The translations under genes and the position numbers were made by a program. Source: Oscheius dolichura (taxonomy: Eukaryota > Nematoda > Chromadorea > Rhabditida > Rhabditidae). Taken from it: 64,000 nucleotides of DNA. The notes beneath the pieces are model-generated. The model was given only the letters and a program-made list of their open reading frames with translations, had not been told where the DNA came from and did no database searches. The stretch covers positions 6,434,001-6,498,000 of the forward strand of contig OW051494.1 of assembly GCA_932521035.1 (NCBI GenBank), written 5' to 3'. Of the stretch, positions 1 through 11,686 are shown piece by piece; position 1 is the first letter of the stretch; the number at the start of each line of letters is the position of its first letter.

Positions 1-99
1 GTTACGTTTATATTCTACATAATTTTAAAGATTATGAGTTGTTACGATATTCTTTTCCATAAAACTTCATTTATTTTTCCTCTTTGGTACTCGTATTAG

Positions 100-342
100 T
101 TACATTTCAACAAATATATATGCATGTTGTCTAGTAGGTTTCCTTTTTTGCTGGGAATAATAGCAGAAAGCATTTGCATGTGATACCAATTTATCGAACG
201 CGAGATCGAAAACCACTAGTTGGCCACTTGCCGCAGCGCTCTGCAACTGCATTTTCTGTGTATATTCTCTTGCATAATTTCCAGCTACCAAAAGTGCTTC
301 GTTTTTTCCAGTAACCTCTTTCCTGTTCCATATCTCGTCAAA
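100..342 (-). CDS. possible 3' exon of an unrecognised gene
   Basis: An 81-codon open stretch on the minus strand follows a good acceptor (GGCTATTCAG) and ends in TAA. Its composition is protein-like (for example NEALLVAGNYAREYTQKMQ near residue 17), but I recognise no family. No convincing upstream exon is visible in the short AT-rich stretch before the V-ATPase gene. It could be the last exon of a gene whose 5' part is hidden, or a chance open frame. Confidence 0.28.
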   Translation of the reverse strand, partial: FDEIWNRKEVTGKNEALLVAGNYAREYTQKMQLQSAAASGQLVVFDLAFDKLVSHANAFCYYSQQKRKPTRQHAYIFVEM

Positions 343-486
343 CTGAATAGCCAGCAGAGTTTTTGCTTATTTCTCGAACTTTTGATAATTTCCAGTGTGG
401 TGTCTAAATGTATATATAGTACCGTTACTTTATTTCTTTTCTTTTTATATCAAATATCTTGAATATGTGAAATTTACATGTTTAGA

Positions 487-2289
<1,803 letters not shown>

Positions 2290-2675
2290 ACTAAGGATCT
2301 CCTTAGGGTCTAGCCAACTTGCCTGTCTCCATGTTCCATAACGTATTTGTGCCCTTTAAATTCACTCTTTCCATAGAATTTTATTGTAGACTAGACAGTG
2401 TATAGTCAGGCCGCTTACGGCACAAAAATGATAATTATTTGCACGTGATATTCCGACCATTCCAGGCTTTCCAAAATTACCGTAAATGTTGAAGTCTGCC
2501 TTTTTCATTTTGTATATGGAGGCACTCCCTGTCGCCTAACATCGCGCATACAACTGGCAGTCACAATCAAATTGGATGCAAATAATGGGTAGATGAATCC
2601 AAAATTGTTTATATTATTTTTAAAAATAACAATCGGTCTTTTTTGTAAACTACACAACACTTTATTCTACAGTCT
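2290..2675. other. 3' flank and convergent intergenic DNA
   Basis: AT-rich DNA between the V-ATPase stop and the stop of the minus-strand gene that converges on it. An AATAAA read on the minus strand near 2660 lies just after that gene's stop and is its likely poly(A) signal. I see nothing else. Confidence 0.5.
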
Positions 2676-3004
2676 CTAGAAAGAAGTCTTATCCTCGGGC
2701 ACCTGGTTCTTTGCAGCCTTGATAGTAGCCTTGGAAACGAAGTCAGAAGGAACCTGCAATACCAAAGTATATTAAAAAATATATTAGCGAGCTGTAGAAA
2801 TATTATCAAGGACAGCCTTCTTCATATTAGCAAAGTTACGCTGTTGTTAGGCAGTTGTTCACGATATGCGAATAGCTATGCCGAATTCTTATGTGAATAT
2901 ATGATTTCTTGCTTTTTCGCATTGTTACTATCATCAATCTATCAAAATGAAACTGTATATTAAAATCTTACCAAATATCCGACAATGTAACGACGGCCGA
3001 TCAT
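2676..3004 (-). CDS. short unrecognised protein, spliced
   Basis: A minus-strand model starts at MIGRRYIVGYL, is spliced to RNFANMKKAVLDNIS and then to VPSDFVSKATIKAAKNQ, and ends at KTSF-stop. It would encode about 52 residues, basic in its middle. A poly(A) signal (AATAAA) follows the stop closely and both acceptors end in CAG. The second intron needs a GC donor (GCTCGC...GCAG) to keep the frame open. I do not recognise the family; a small mitochondrial or ribonucleoprotein subunit is possible but is not shown. Confidence 0.4.
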
Positions 3005-3031
3005 TTTTTCAGTATCTATTTGAAGAGAATT

Positions 3032-3112
3032 AGTTAGGCCCGATCCAGAAATAGATTTGCAACTTAGGCCCGATCCGGAAATCGGTTAGCAACTTAGGCC
3101 CGCGGGCCTAAG
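3032..3112. repeat. short tandem repeat ending in a perfect palindrome
   Basis: A roughly 31-base unit beginning TTAGGCCCGATCC is present twice and starts a third time. The third copy is a perfect 20-base palindrome, CTTAGGCCCGCGGGCCTAAG. It lies about 25 bases from the left end of the TTAA-flanked inverted-repeat element. Confidence 0.75.
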
Positions 3113-3136
3113 TACACGCAGTCCGGAGATTGCATC

Positions 3137-3513
3137 TTAAAGGAACAGTCAGGGAGTTTTTCGACCAGGTCTCAGAAAATAGAGAATTTTTCGTTGATCA
3201 CGATGCACTATTTTATAAATCATAAAAATGTCAAAATATCAAGAAAAATGCGTTCAAAGTGCTCGAATATCGACCAACGTCAGCATCCCAAGTTACGGAC
3301 GTCAGCACGCCGGTGCCCGGGAAGGGCGTTTTTTCAAAATTTGGTCAGCATTTTGATCATTTATCGCTAGGTTTATCGTTTCTTTTCATTTTTTCCACAT
3401 TTTAAACGATCCCTATATGTACACCAAAGGTAAATATAATGAAAACAGTGAAATATGAAAAAATCGCTTTTTCTGTATACGGTAGCTGAAAAACCCCCTG
3501 ACTGTTCCTTTAA
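3137..3513. mobile_element. 377-bp MITE-like element with TTAA ends
   Basis: The ends are inverted copies of about 24 bases: the left begins TTAAAGGAACAGTCAGGGAG and the right, read in reverse, begins TTAAAGGAACAGTCAGGGGG. Each outer edge coincides with TTAA, the target site used by piggyBac-type transposases. The interior has no useful open frame. It lies just downstream, on the minus strand, of an isolated arrestin-like exon. Non-autonomous piggyBac-like element is an inference from the TTAA edges and short inverted repeats. Confidence 0.75.
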
Positions 3514-3578
3514 ATCACTGCCGTCCAAAAAAAAGTCCAATACTCCAATACTCCCCCAAATTCACGTGTAAAGCTTAC

Positions 3579-3677
3579 TTTTACCGAAGATTCAAGATTG
3601 AGAGCAACTGTTCCTGTGACTTCAGTTCCAGGATGATATACACCATTTGGGTTTGAAAATTTAATATCTAATAACAT
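3579..3677 (-). pseudogene. isolated arrestin-fold N-terminal exon
   Basis: The exon begins at an ATG immediately after TTACAG and ends at a donor (AAA|GTAAGC). It encodes 33 residues including FSNPNGVYHPGTEVTGTVAL, the first beta strands of an arrestin-like domain (arrestin-domain-containing proteins or VPS26C). No further arrestin exon follows. Downstream on the same strand come the 377-bp inverted-repeat element and then a different short gene. It is most simply a truncated gene, though a first exon of an unresolved gene is possible. Confidence 0.4.
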
Positions 3678-4384
3678 CTGTAATAGTTCCGTAGATGTTT
3701 CAAACAAAAAACAAGTAGATTTCAAGAGATAGTGTTATATACAAAGGAAATAAATTAAAAATTCAACTAAAACGAAGATGTCAGCAGAAAAACGGAAACG
3801 GCCGCTGCAAAATTTGAATTTCGGCATTTTGCGCCAAGGGTCTTTTCTCGACAGGTCTACAAGACTAGCGGATTGAGCAAATTTGGAAACCGGTAAAAAG
3901 GAAACAAGAGTATCTTCCCATAAAGAAAGTCTTGGGCCGTCCCCTCTATCTTATCTCTTCTCTATATATTGAGTAACCTCGTGTAACATCTAGAAGGGAA
4001 ATGAATAGTTGTTTATTTATAACAACAACAAAAAACATCTGATAAAATTATGTGCTGAAGTAGTTTGTTTTACCATCGAGCAGACCGAGTAACTTTTCTG
4101 GAAATTGATCAATTGGAACAGATATTTCGATGGACATACAGACGAATCGGCGGAACATAGGAGCCATGCCAAAAGCGGATCACTGCGCTCGTAATAGATT
4201 ACTGAAAGAGAAAAAGTAGGAAGACAGGAAAGAAGAGAGAGAGAGAGAGAGAGACGGGAAAAGGGGCACGGCGATACCTGGTGGGGAAGGGACATGCGAG
4301 ATGGACATGCAACATGCGGGAGAAGGAGACGGGCTACCGGATGACGCTCATGCTGGAATGGCCCGGTCTGGTGGACGGAGCGAC
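3678..4384. repeat. intergenic DNA with a (GA)n microsatellite
   Basis: AT-rich sequence grading into GC-rich sequence downstream of the Cys-loop channel stop. A GA dinucleotide run lies at about 4231-4254. I see no other gene or RNA. Confidence 0.6.
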
Positions 4385-6504
4385 TCACCCCAGGAAGATG
4401 AACCAATAGTAAAGATTGAACAGGAGGAAGCACGTGGGGAAGGCCACCGACGAGGCCTTATCCAGCTTGAGAGCCGTCCACTGGGGACACTTGCCGCAGA
4501 AAATGGAACACTGGCACTTGATCGTCTTGTCCTCCCGGGAGCCGAGGTAGCCTACGATGGCCAGCTCCATCAACGAGGCGAAGATAAAGCCCATACTTGC
4601 TAAAATCCAAACATCTGCCGGGGAGATTTGTTAAGGAGAACGGGAGGCTCACCGATGGCCTTGACGTCGCTCGTCTTGGGTAGGTTATTGACGACAGAAC
4701 CGAACTGGAAGGTCAGGGCCAGCAGCGAGTTGACCCCGACCGTCGTCCTGGAGGGAATCTGCTCGGCCCCGAGGGCGAACGACACCCACGAGATGAAGAC
4801 GGAAATATAGGCCGGAACATATACCTAAAATTGAGAAGATAAGGCTGTCTCCTGACAAGGCGAGGATACATATTCGGCATGACTTGTTTAATATTTTTTG
4901 GGGTGGCGTTGTAGAGAATTTTATGGCGATCAAGACACATTATCGCGATTTTGCTCTACTGCCTCCGTTGTGGAGAAAAACGCAAAATAACATGATTGAG
5001 ACCACTTGTTTCTACTGTTACACTCACAGTAACGTTGGAAAGGAAAATATTGAAAGTACGGAAGATTGAGAAATTTTCTCAACAGACGGTTACTGAAACC
5101 ACTCCTCATTCTTTTTTACGGCATGCAAAGAGGATAGAAGTCCAAAACAGATTCAATCACCCCCAAAAAATTACAAAAATGACTTGGTCCCTTGGAATAA
5201 TCGAACCCAAGTTGAGAAAAACACAAAGTTTTGTAGGCGAGTGCATTACCCACTCAGCCACCGCTTCACATTTTCAGATGGAGAATGAAAAATAGACAAG
5301 TCCAAAAACACGTTTAGCATTGAATGTTATTTTGCGTTTTTCTCCACAATGGAGGCAGTAGAGCACAATCGCGACAATATGTCTTGATCGCCGTAAAATT
5401 CTCTACAAAACCACCCCAAAAATATGTCATGCCGAGTATGTATCCTCCCCTTGTGAGATTGGAAGAGAGACTGCTCCCTACCTGTAAAATGTAGAACCCG
5501 TAGAGACGTTGGAAAGTGAAGGTGGCGATGAGCTCGTTGAAGACGCCGGGAGGATAGAGCTGAGTGGGGGACTGGGAGGCGGGATGGGGGGACACCTACC
5601 CGGAGCTCGCTGGTGGCCGTAAAGTCAACGAGGACATAATCGGGGAGGGTAATATTGCCTTTCAAAATGGTGATCGGAGCAACGGAGTCGATCCAAAAAA
5701 GCGAGACCTGAGTCTGCCGTTCTCTCGGGGGGAGGAGGAGAGTCACCTGGTCATTGTTGTTGGTGAAGCTCTCATAGAAGAGCATACACCGCTGCTGGTC
5801 GATGGGGAAAGTCCTCAGGGTGGAGGAGCAGGGCCCGGTCAGCTTGATCCGGTAGTTGTGCCAGATACTTCCATTCGAGTACATCTAAACCTCCCTTTTA
5901 TCAAGGACGCCCTCCTCCCACCTGGAGGAAGATATTCTTGAAGGGGCTCGAGTGGATGGTGGCCAGTTTGCTGTTGACGAAGCAGGCGTTAGGGTTCCAG
6001 ATCTTCTCGAGGATCGTCTTCCCGTCCACCGACATGTTACTGTAGCCATCGTCTCGGGACCCGTTCGGCCTACCTCTTACAGGGGTTGAGATGGGAGTAG
6101 GCCAGGGCCGGGTCTGCCCACCTCTCCGTCACATAGATGTCCAGCTCGAACTCCGAAGTGATCTCGATGATCTTCGACACCTCCTGCACCCATATCTGAA
6201 CACGTCTGCCCTCCTCCCTGTCCCCAGTAGCCCACCTCCACGGAGACTTGCACATTCCCGCCGCCGGGCAGTTCCCGCCTGTTGTAGCCGTTGTTCAGGA
6301 GGTGCTCGATGACCTCGTCGTCGTTCATACACTGGGGGACGACTTCGCGACTCGTCCGGTTGGCTTGTTCACACGGGCCGAATACGCTGGAAAGAGTCTT
6401 ATTACAAGGGGGAGAGGGGGGACAGGGCACCATTCGTCGGAGACATACTCATAGGCCGAGGTGGCCACTAGGAGAAGGGCCAGCAGTGGAAGGGAGGACG
6501 CCAT
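4385..6504 (-). CDS. Cys-loop ligand-gated ion channel subunit
   Basis: A pentameric neurotransmitter receptor subunit of the plasma membrane. It starts [17 protein letters not shown] (signal peptide). The extracellular domain has the Cys-loop, with cysteines 13 residues apart around [15 protein letters not shown], then [11 protein letters not shown] and [20 protein letters not shown] before TM1. TM2 reads [20 protein letters not shown], followed by SDVKAIDVW and TM3. The protein stops directly after TM4 ([17 protein letters not shown]). P-S-R before TM2 resembles the anion-selective P-A-R filter, so a chloride channel is likely, but the transmitter cannot be read off. About eight introns are 35-45 bases; the one before TM1 is over 600 bases and holds a foldback element. 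TTTCAG about 28 bases upstream of the ATG may be a trans-splice site. Confidence 0.9.
4855..5454. mobile_element. 600-bp foldback element inside a channel intron
   Basis: Long inverted repeats (about 4855-4993 and 5324-5454, roughly 130 bases each, with scattered mismatches) flank a core of about 330 bases. The left arm runs from ACAAGGCGAGGATACATA to CGCAAAATAACAT and the right arm is its reverse complement. It lies wholly within the intron before TM1 of the Cys-loop channel gene, whose other introns are about 40 bases. The core carries a tRNA-like segment on the minus strand. There is no transposase frame, so it is non-autonomous. Confidence 0.85.
5191..5265 (-). pseudogene. tRNA-like sequence in the foldback core
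   Basis: Read on the minus strand, the segment has an A-box-like GTGGCTGAGTGGGTAATGCA and, about 45 bases on, a B-box-like GGGTTCGATTATTCC. The T stem and loop do not fold canonically and I see no clear anticodon arm. I read it as a tRNA-derived relic, as in the head of a SINE, and not as a functional tRNA. Confidence 0.4.
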
Positions 6505-6766
6505 CGGCTAGACGAGACATAATGAACACATCTGAAAGAAGAAGCCGACTGGAGGAAGCAGAGACGAGGATGAAAAGGGGGAGAATTATTCATGGGACGG
6601 GCGCGGACGGGCGAGATTTAGTAGGGTGGGGGACATGGAAACTGAGGTGGAATGGGGCACTTGACTCGGCGACATCTCCCGGGGGAACGGACCGACGGGG
6701 AGATAAGGGGATGGGGGACTAAGAAAAGAGGAGGGGGCCCAATTAGCCGGGGTAGTAGACTCGCTT

Positions 6767-7018
6767 CTAATTGGACGACGAAATCCTCGCCTCGTAGGGC
6801 TGGTTAACGAAGGAGTCAAGCGAAGAATTGACAAACACCCCGTGCGAAGGGAATACAATTTGAGAGAAGCGCGGGCTCTGGTATTGATCCCAGACAACGG
6901 AACCACGGATTTCCGAAATCGTCGACACTCCAGACGGCGTGGGAATGGCTCCTCGGGGAGAAAACATCGAGGGGAGGAGGAGGGGGAGGCCAATTGCTGC
7001 TGTCCCGAGGAAGGCCAT
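6767..7018 (-). CDS. possible 83-residue protein, unrecognised
   Basis: A single-exon frame begins MAFLGTAAIGLPLLLPS, which resembles a signal peptide or membrane anchor, and continues with a polar segment containing SEIRGSVVWDQYQSPRFSQI. It lies between the channel start (6504) and the phospholipase B-like stop on the same strand. The block is GC-rich and rich in chance open frames, so composition alone is weak support. I recognise no family. Confidence 0.3.
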   Translation of the reverse strand: MAFLGTAAIGLPLLLPSMFSPRGAIPTPSGVSTISEIRGSVVWDQYQSPRFSQIVFPSHGVFVNSSLDSFVNQPYEARISSSN

Positions 7019-7412
7019 ATGCCCTCCATTCTCTATTTTATGGGTTTTTACTCATTCCTCCCAAGATGAACAACCCCCACTGTTGCACTCTTCCCTGTCC
7101 CCTATAAGCCGACCCCGTCTGCAAAGAGTTTTTTGGTCAATCAAATCAGCCTCTAATAAGCAGCCCCCCGGTCAACACCGACGTATTTTTTACCAAGGCC
7201 AAGGGTGCCATTTCCGAATTGGGAATCTTCCGCAGTTCAACAAAGGTTACACTATCAATTTTATTGTTGTTGTGAACGAATAGAAAAGTTATTTCATGTG
7301 CCGGCTTGACTGTCTTCGTCAGATGCGAATATCCACCGAGTGGCACTGGTGATCCTCCCAGCTGTAGAGACAGGGATTGAACCTTAAACGATGAGTTTAA
7401 TAAAGCTAGTGC
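7019..7412. other. intergenic DNA with a poly(A) signal
   Basis: This is the downstream flank of the phospholipase B-like gene. AATAAA on the minus strand near 7257-7262 is its probable poly(A) signal. An alternative last splice of that gene would extend coding into about 7322. Nothing else is evident. Confidence 0.45.
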
Positions 7413-9390
7413 TTACCTCGAGAAGGACCGTGGCTGACCGTAATGGGGTACCGTATTCTTCAGGATCGAAGTCTCCCAGTCGAATTCCGGTAGGCTGTAT
7501 CGTCTTCCACCATCTGGTGGCCCTACTTTAGCCAGGAACCGCAAGTCTTCTATCCACTGGGCACTGGTTATCTTCACATCCGTTGCTCCCTTAATTCCTT
7601 GTTATTTTATCCGGGGAACAGTCTCTACCATGTCCATAAAGCCGAGATCCTTGATGGGATACCGCCCATTTGGGCTGTTCAGCTCAGAGCGGGCGGCGAT
7701 TGTTGATTCCGCCGAATAAGGCGGGGTACAGTCGCAGCGGGACAACGGGTCGTGTTGGTAGTCGTTGTATCTCATCAACCAGTACAGGTCCATGTAGTTG
7801 AAGATGCTCGACTGGTTCCTCGCGAAGATCAGTGCCCTGGGGGCCTTGTCATAGCTGAACTTCCTCTATCCTCCCCTCTAGACTCAATCCCACCTGTACC
7901 AGTCGCCGTACTTCTTTACCATAGCCGGGGCCCCGCTGTAGTTGAACAATTCGGGTGAATAGACCCTGTTGTAGCCGGGCCAGTAGGTCTTCTCCACCAG
8001 CTGGTCGGTCAGGTCCTTGACCACCACCACCCCCCTAAACACGTCTACTTCCCCGGCGACCTCAACCTTACGGCATCTGTTCTAGCATCGTCAGCAGTCC
8101 CGGCTTCTGTGTAGGTCTTCCCATTCTGAATTTATTATAGTTCAGGACGAGCCACTGGTTGTTGTAGGTGCCGCTGTTATAGCGGGAGAATACGGTAGCC
8201 CACTCCTGGCCGCTGCCTGCTGTCATGTGAGCGACGTTTGCCCGGTAGAAATAGAGGAGACTCTTCGGGATGATCAGATCCCACAACTCCTTTCGGTGGT
8301 TATCAATTGTCGTCTCCAGGATGGCCAGCTTGGCCGAGGTCACAATAAAGTCGTCTATCGAGGTGACCACTCCTGAAAGGGATCATTCGAGGTAAGGAGG
8401 AGAAGAGACCTGGATAGCCGCTGAAGGCAATGGTCCTCCCCGGCTCGCCGATGGGGAAGCTATACCTCTTCTGCATCCGGAGCATACTCGAGTAGGTAGT
8501 CCAGGTGACGTGAGAGAAGAGGATGTCCGTCTGGCTGGGGAGGATCTTCACTATGGCCGAGCAGTGGGAACTCGACTTCTTTGGGACATCGTCCTTCTCC
8601 GGGTAGTCGAACTTCTTCTTTAGGTCTTCGAGATCCCCGAACAGTTGCATCATACTGTAAAGGCAGTTAGGGAAAGGGCAGGGGGCCTACTAGACGGGGT
8701 GGGTGACAATTTGTCGAGTTGTCATAGGTAGGTCGAGGAAGCCTTCGTAGCCGTCAACCATTCCCTTTACCTGTCCCTGGACCATGGCCACTTTCTTCCA
8801 GTAGGGGTCTCCGGGGTAATGGGCTATCTAAAGTCATTTCTACCCATAACAAGACGGGTCTACCATAGTCTCTGTCCAGCGATAATTCTCCTCCAGGAAG
8901 TCGTACAACTTCTCGCAGAACTGGGCCGCGTTCTGGCAGAAGGGGTCCACCATGTTCTTCTTGTATAATTTTATCAATTCCCGTGTCACATTTCCTGTTT
9001 TACTTAGCACAGAATAGAGCGAGTATACCTTCAACGAATCCGGCCAAATATCCAGTGTGGAAGGGGTTCATCCCTCCCAGTAGCACCTTCACATCGACGT
9101 TAGCCCATCTGAAAAGTCGTCGAGTTATAACAAGTCAATATCCCTGCCCAGTTTGGTTGATGGCTTGGTCGTAGACGATGGTGGCCCACTTCACCTTACA
9201 GACCCTAGCGGAGGAGGTCTCGTCCAGGCGGAGGGAACGGAGGTCAAAGTTGGATCCCGAGGAGCAGAGGGCCTAGGAAGTGGGTCAGCCACAAAGGGGG
9301 GATTTGTACCGCCTCGACGAATCCCCTCTCCAATTGTTGTTGGAGACTTTGGGGAACAAAGAGAAGGAGGAGGAGGACGAGGAAGAGCAT
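7413..9390 (-). CDS. phospholipase B-like protein (lysosomal amidase family)
   Basis: A secreted or lysosomal N-terminal-nucleophile hydrolase of the PLBD1/PLBD2 family. It starts MLFLVLLLLLFVPQSLQ (signal peptide). Family blocks appear in order: PFHTGYLAGFVEG, FCEKLYDFLEENYRW, FGDLEDLKKKF, SHCSAIVKILPSQTDILFSH, SSMLRMQKRYSFPIGE, TSAKLAILETTIDNH, FSRYNSGTYNNQWLVLNYNK, LTMLEQMP, LMRYNDYQHDPLSRC and IAARSELNSPNGRYP. The Cys of HCSA aligns with the family's autocatalytic nucleophile, so the enzyme should be active. Introns are short. The end is uncertain: TAA at 7413 overlaps a donor-like GTAAGC, and splicing on would add about 12 residues. Confidence 0.93.
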
Positions 9391-9508
9391 GGCCCGACTG
9401 GACTCTAGCTGTTTTGGAGAGGGGTTGATTAGATTGGGACGGTGTTTATGATGGCCGACCGACTGTAAACAGAGTGCAATCCGATATCCATAACAGAATC
9501 TCTTTATT

Positions 9509-11158
9509 TTAAAAAGACGTTCTCTCGCCCACCGCAGTGGGCAACGGCTTCCCGTTCTCTTTGTCACGGATTGTGACAATGGTGGCGACGAGTTGACAGC
9601 TGAGCAGAAGGAGCAGGGCGCCCAGGAGAGAGTACAGAAGGACCACACTGAAAGGAGGAGGAGGAGGATAAGGGGGGACAGGGGGACGGTTACTTGGGAA
9701 GAGTGAGGGGGCCACCCCCGGAGTCGAGCAACGCACTGTTGGCGACGACGGAGGTGAGACGAGCACCGGTAAGGTTGAACGACGTTAGAGTCATCAGATT
9801 GGTTCTGGAATATTAAAGGACTGCGAGGTATGAGAGGGAGATACAGCTGGAGACAGGCGGCAGCCATGGAGAAGCCGACATCCCCATGGAGCGAGGCGAA
9901 AAAGGAAAAGATGGCACAGAGGAGGATGTGGCCGGTCGAGAACAGCTCCCGGAGACCGAATCCGTAGAAGACGGACTCTTTCGACCCGTTGGGAGAGGGA
10001 GCTCTGAATAATTAATAAATACGGAGGGGATCGACTTACTGTAAAGAAAGACTTCGGGAAGTGGCGAAGGCTGAGAAGCAGACAGATGCTGCGGCGACGA
10101 GGGCCGTGCCAATGGACAGACTCACTGAACAAAATGCCTGGAAACAGACAATAATCAATGGAGGGTAGTATAGGCCGACCCGAAGGTGTCTTCGACGGCC
10201 GAGAAGGTTCTGTCCGATCATGACCACGGCAATCGAAGGGAGGATGATGGTCTCGAAGCAGCCGACGGCCAGGGCGATGGAGTACAGTGGCAGGGTGGGG
10301 CTGAAGCGATCGTTTTGGACCTTGAGACAGCCCTACTCTTCAGTGACCAGCCTGAGCTGTACAAACGAGACATTCAATTCCATGCCTATCACCTCAGCCG
10401 CCCGCAGCCACAGAAACACAGACAGGAGACAGAATATCAATTGGAGGACCTGTAGATAGTTGAATGGAGAACTACCACCTACCTGCATTGGCTTCTGTTG
10501 TCTTCCTGCAAAAGGCCAAAAGCCGAAAACGGAAGAGAGGAGTTGGAAGAAGGCCGGGAGGATGATAGAGGCGGCTGTCCTCTCCCTCAGAAGTCTCAGG
10601 CCTTCGGGAACCAGGAGGTCGAGCCCCTCCGGCCGGTCAAAGTCGACGAAGGTGTTCCGTGTCTTGTAGTTGTTCCAGAAACGGAAAACTCCAAATATCA
10701 GAAGGGCGGCAGAGCAGGTGAACTGGATAAAAGACAGGACAGCGTAGGCTATCTGGGACGGCGGAGGTCGCCTTCTTTTGGAATTGTGAATATGCATCGG
10801 ATATTTCGTACCTCTTTTTCTTCTTCTCCAAAATGGCCTGGCCACTGGACGAAGGAGACGGGGTATCGGATTCATCCAGAAATCGGAACTGGTCGTAGAT
10901 CTTAACTGTGCCACTCGGGGAAATAAGGGAAGACGACTTACGGTCTCGATGGCATTTTCCCCGAAGGTGTCGAACGGCCGCCTCTTGAGTGGCCTCTAAA
11001 CTGTTGCCCTCTTCGCGGGGTGGATCGGCCCTTACCTGGTCTGCCTGTATCGCCCTCACCCTGGGGATGGGCCCCTGGTAGACGCTGGCCGTCGGCCCCA
11101 GGGTGTCCACAGGATTCCTCATGTATCGCACCTGCAATATCCTCTTGTTGCGGCCCAT
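9509..11158 (-). CDS. multi-pass membrane protein, unrecognised
   Basis: A spliced model starts MGRNKRILQVRYMRNPVDTL. A charged cytoplasmic segment (KIYDQFRFLDESD, ending in a Lys/Arg-rich stretch near residue 100) leads into hydrophobic helices: AYAVLSFIQFTCSAALLIFG, ILPAFFQLLSSVFGFWPF, VLQLIFCLLSVFLWL, LYSIALAVGCFETIILPSIA, ILLCAIFSFFASL and VLLYSLLGALLLLLSCQLV. The protein ends TAVGERTSF-stop. About six or seven transmembrane spans are likely. I do not recognise the family. Introns are about 32-57 bases. The frame in each exon was chosen to give continuous hydrophobic helices, so single exon borders may be wrong. Confidence 0.6.
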
Positions 11159-11226
11159 TGACTACTTCTGTCCCTCCTCCTCCCGTTGTTATTACGGAGG
11201 ATTTGCAAATGGAAAGGAAAGAAGTT

Positions 11227-11686
11227 TTATGGGCCTCGGAACTGGTAGTCTCCCGCTGGCGGCCGTTCCACAAATCCGGCGAGCGTGTATTGCAACTGTT
11301 GGTCGCCGGGACAATTAGGGAAAGTTTTTAGGGGAAGAAGACACACTAATCGATTCGCCGTGTCAAAACACCCTGATTTGAGAGGGGACACTTCCCTTTA
11401 CAGGACTGGGATAGGACAGGGGACAGAGAGGACTAGCAGGGGAAGGGAAAGGGTAAAATGACTGGGAAATAACAGAAGAGAAGAGAGAAAAACATCAGTT
11501 GATCCCCTATTCAATTGCAAATGAGCCAGCTCCCCCGGGTGACTAATACAACACGTGGACACATCCCCCGAAAAGGGCAAAAATGAAGGGCTGGTCCACT
11601 CGAGGCGACGAAAGGGAAGCCAGGGCGAGTGGCAGACTCACAGTGTCGGAGATGTGCTGGACACGGCCGTTGGCCGAGGAGGCCAT
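11227..11686 (-). CDS. possible two-exon short peptide, unrecognised
   Basis: A start at MASSANGRVQHISDT (exon 11642-11686, donor GTGAGT) can splice to 11295 and continue to a stop after YQFRGP, giving about 37 residues. The splice signals are good but the product is tiny. It may be an untranslated or alternative first exon of the membrane-protein gene starting at 11158, not a gene of its own. Confidence 0.25.

Noticed and set aside
7355-7412. B-box-like GGTTCAATCCC on the minus strand
   Set aside because: No A box at the right distance; it lies in the 3' end of the phospholipase B-like gene.
10498-10905. 135-codon plus-strand frame
   Set aside because: Antisense shadow of the multi-pass membrane protein, whose minus frame has long hydrophobic helices and good splice sites.
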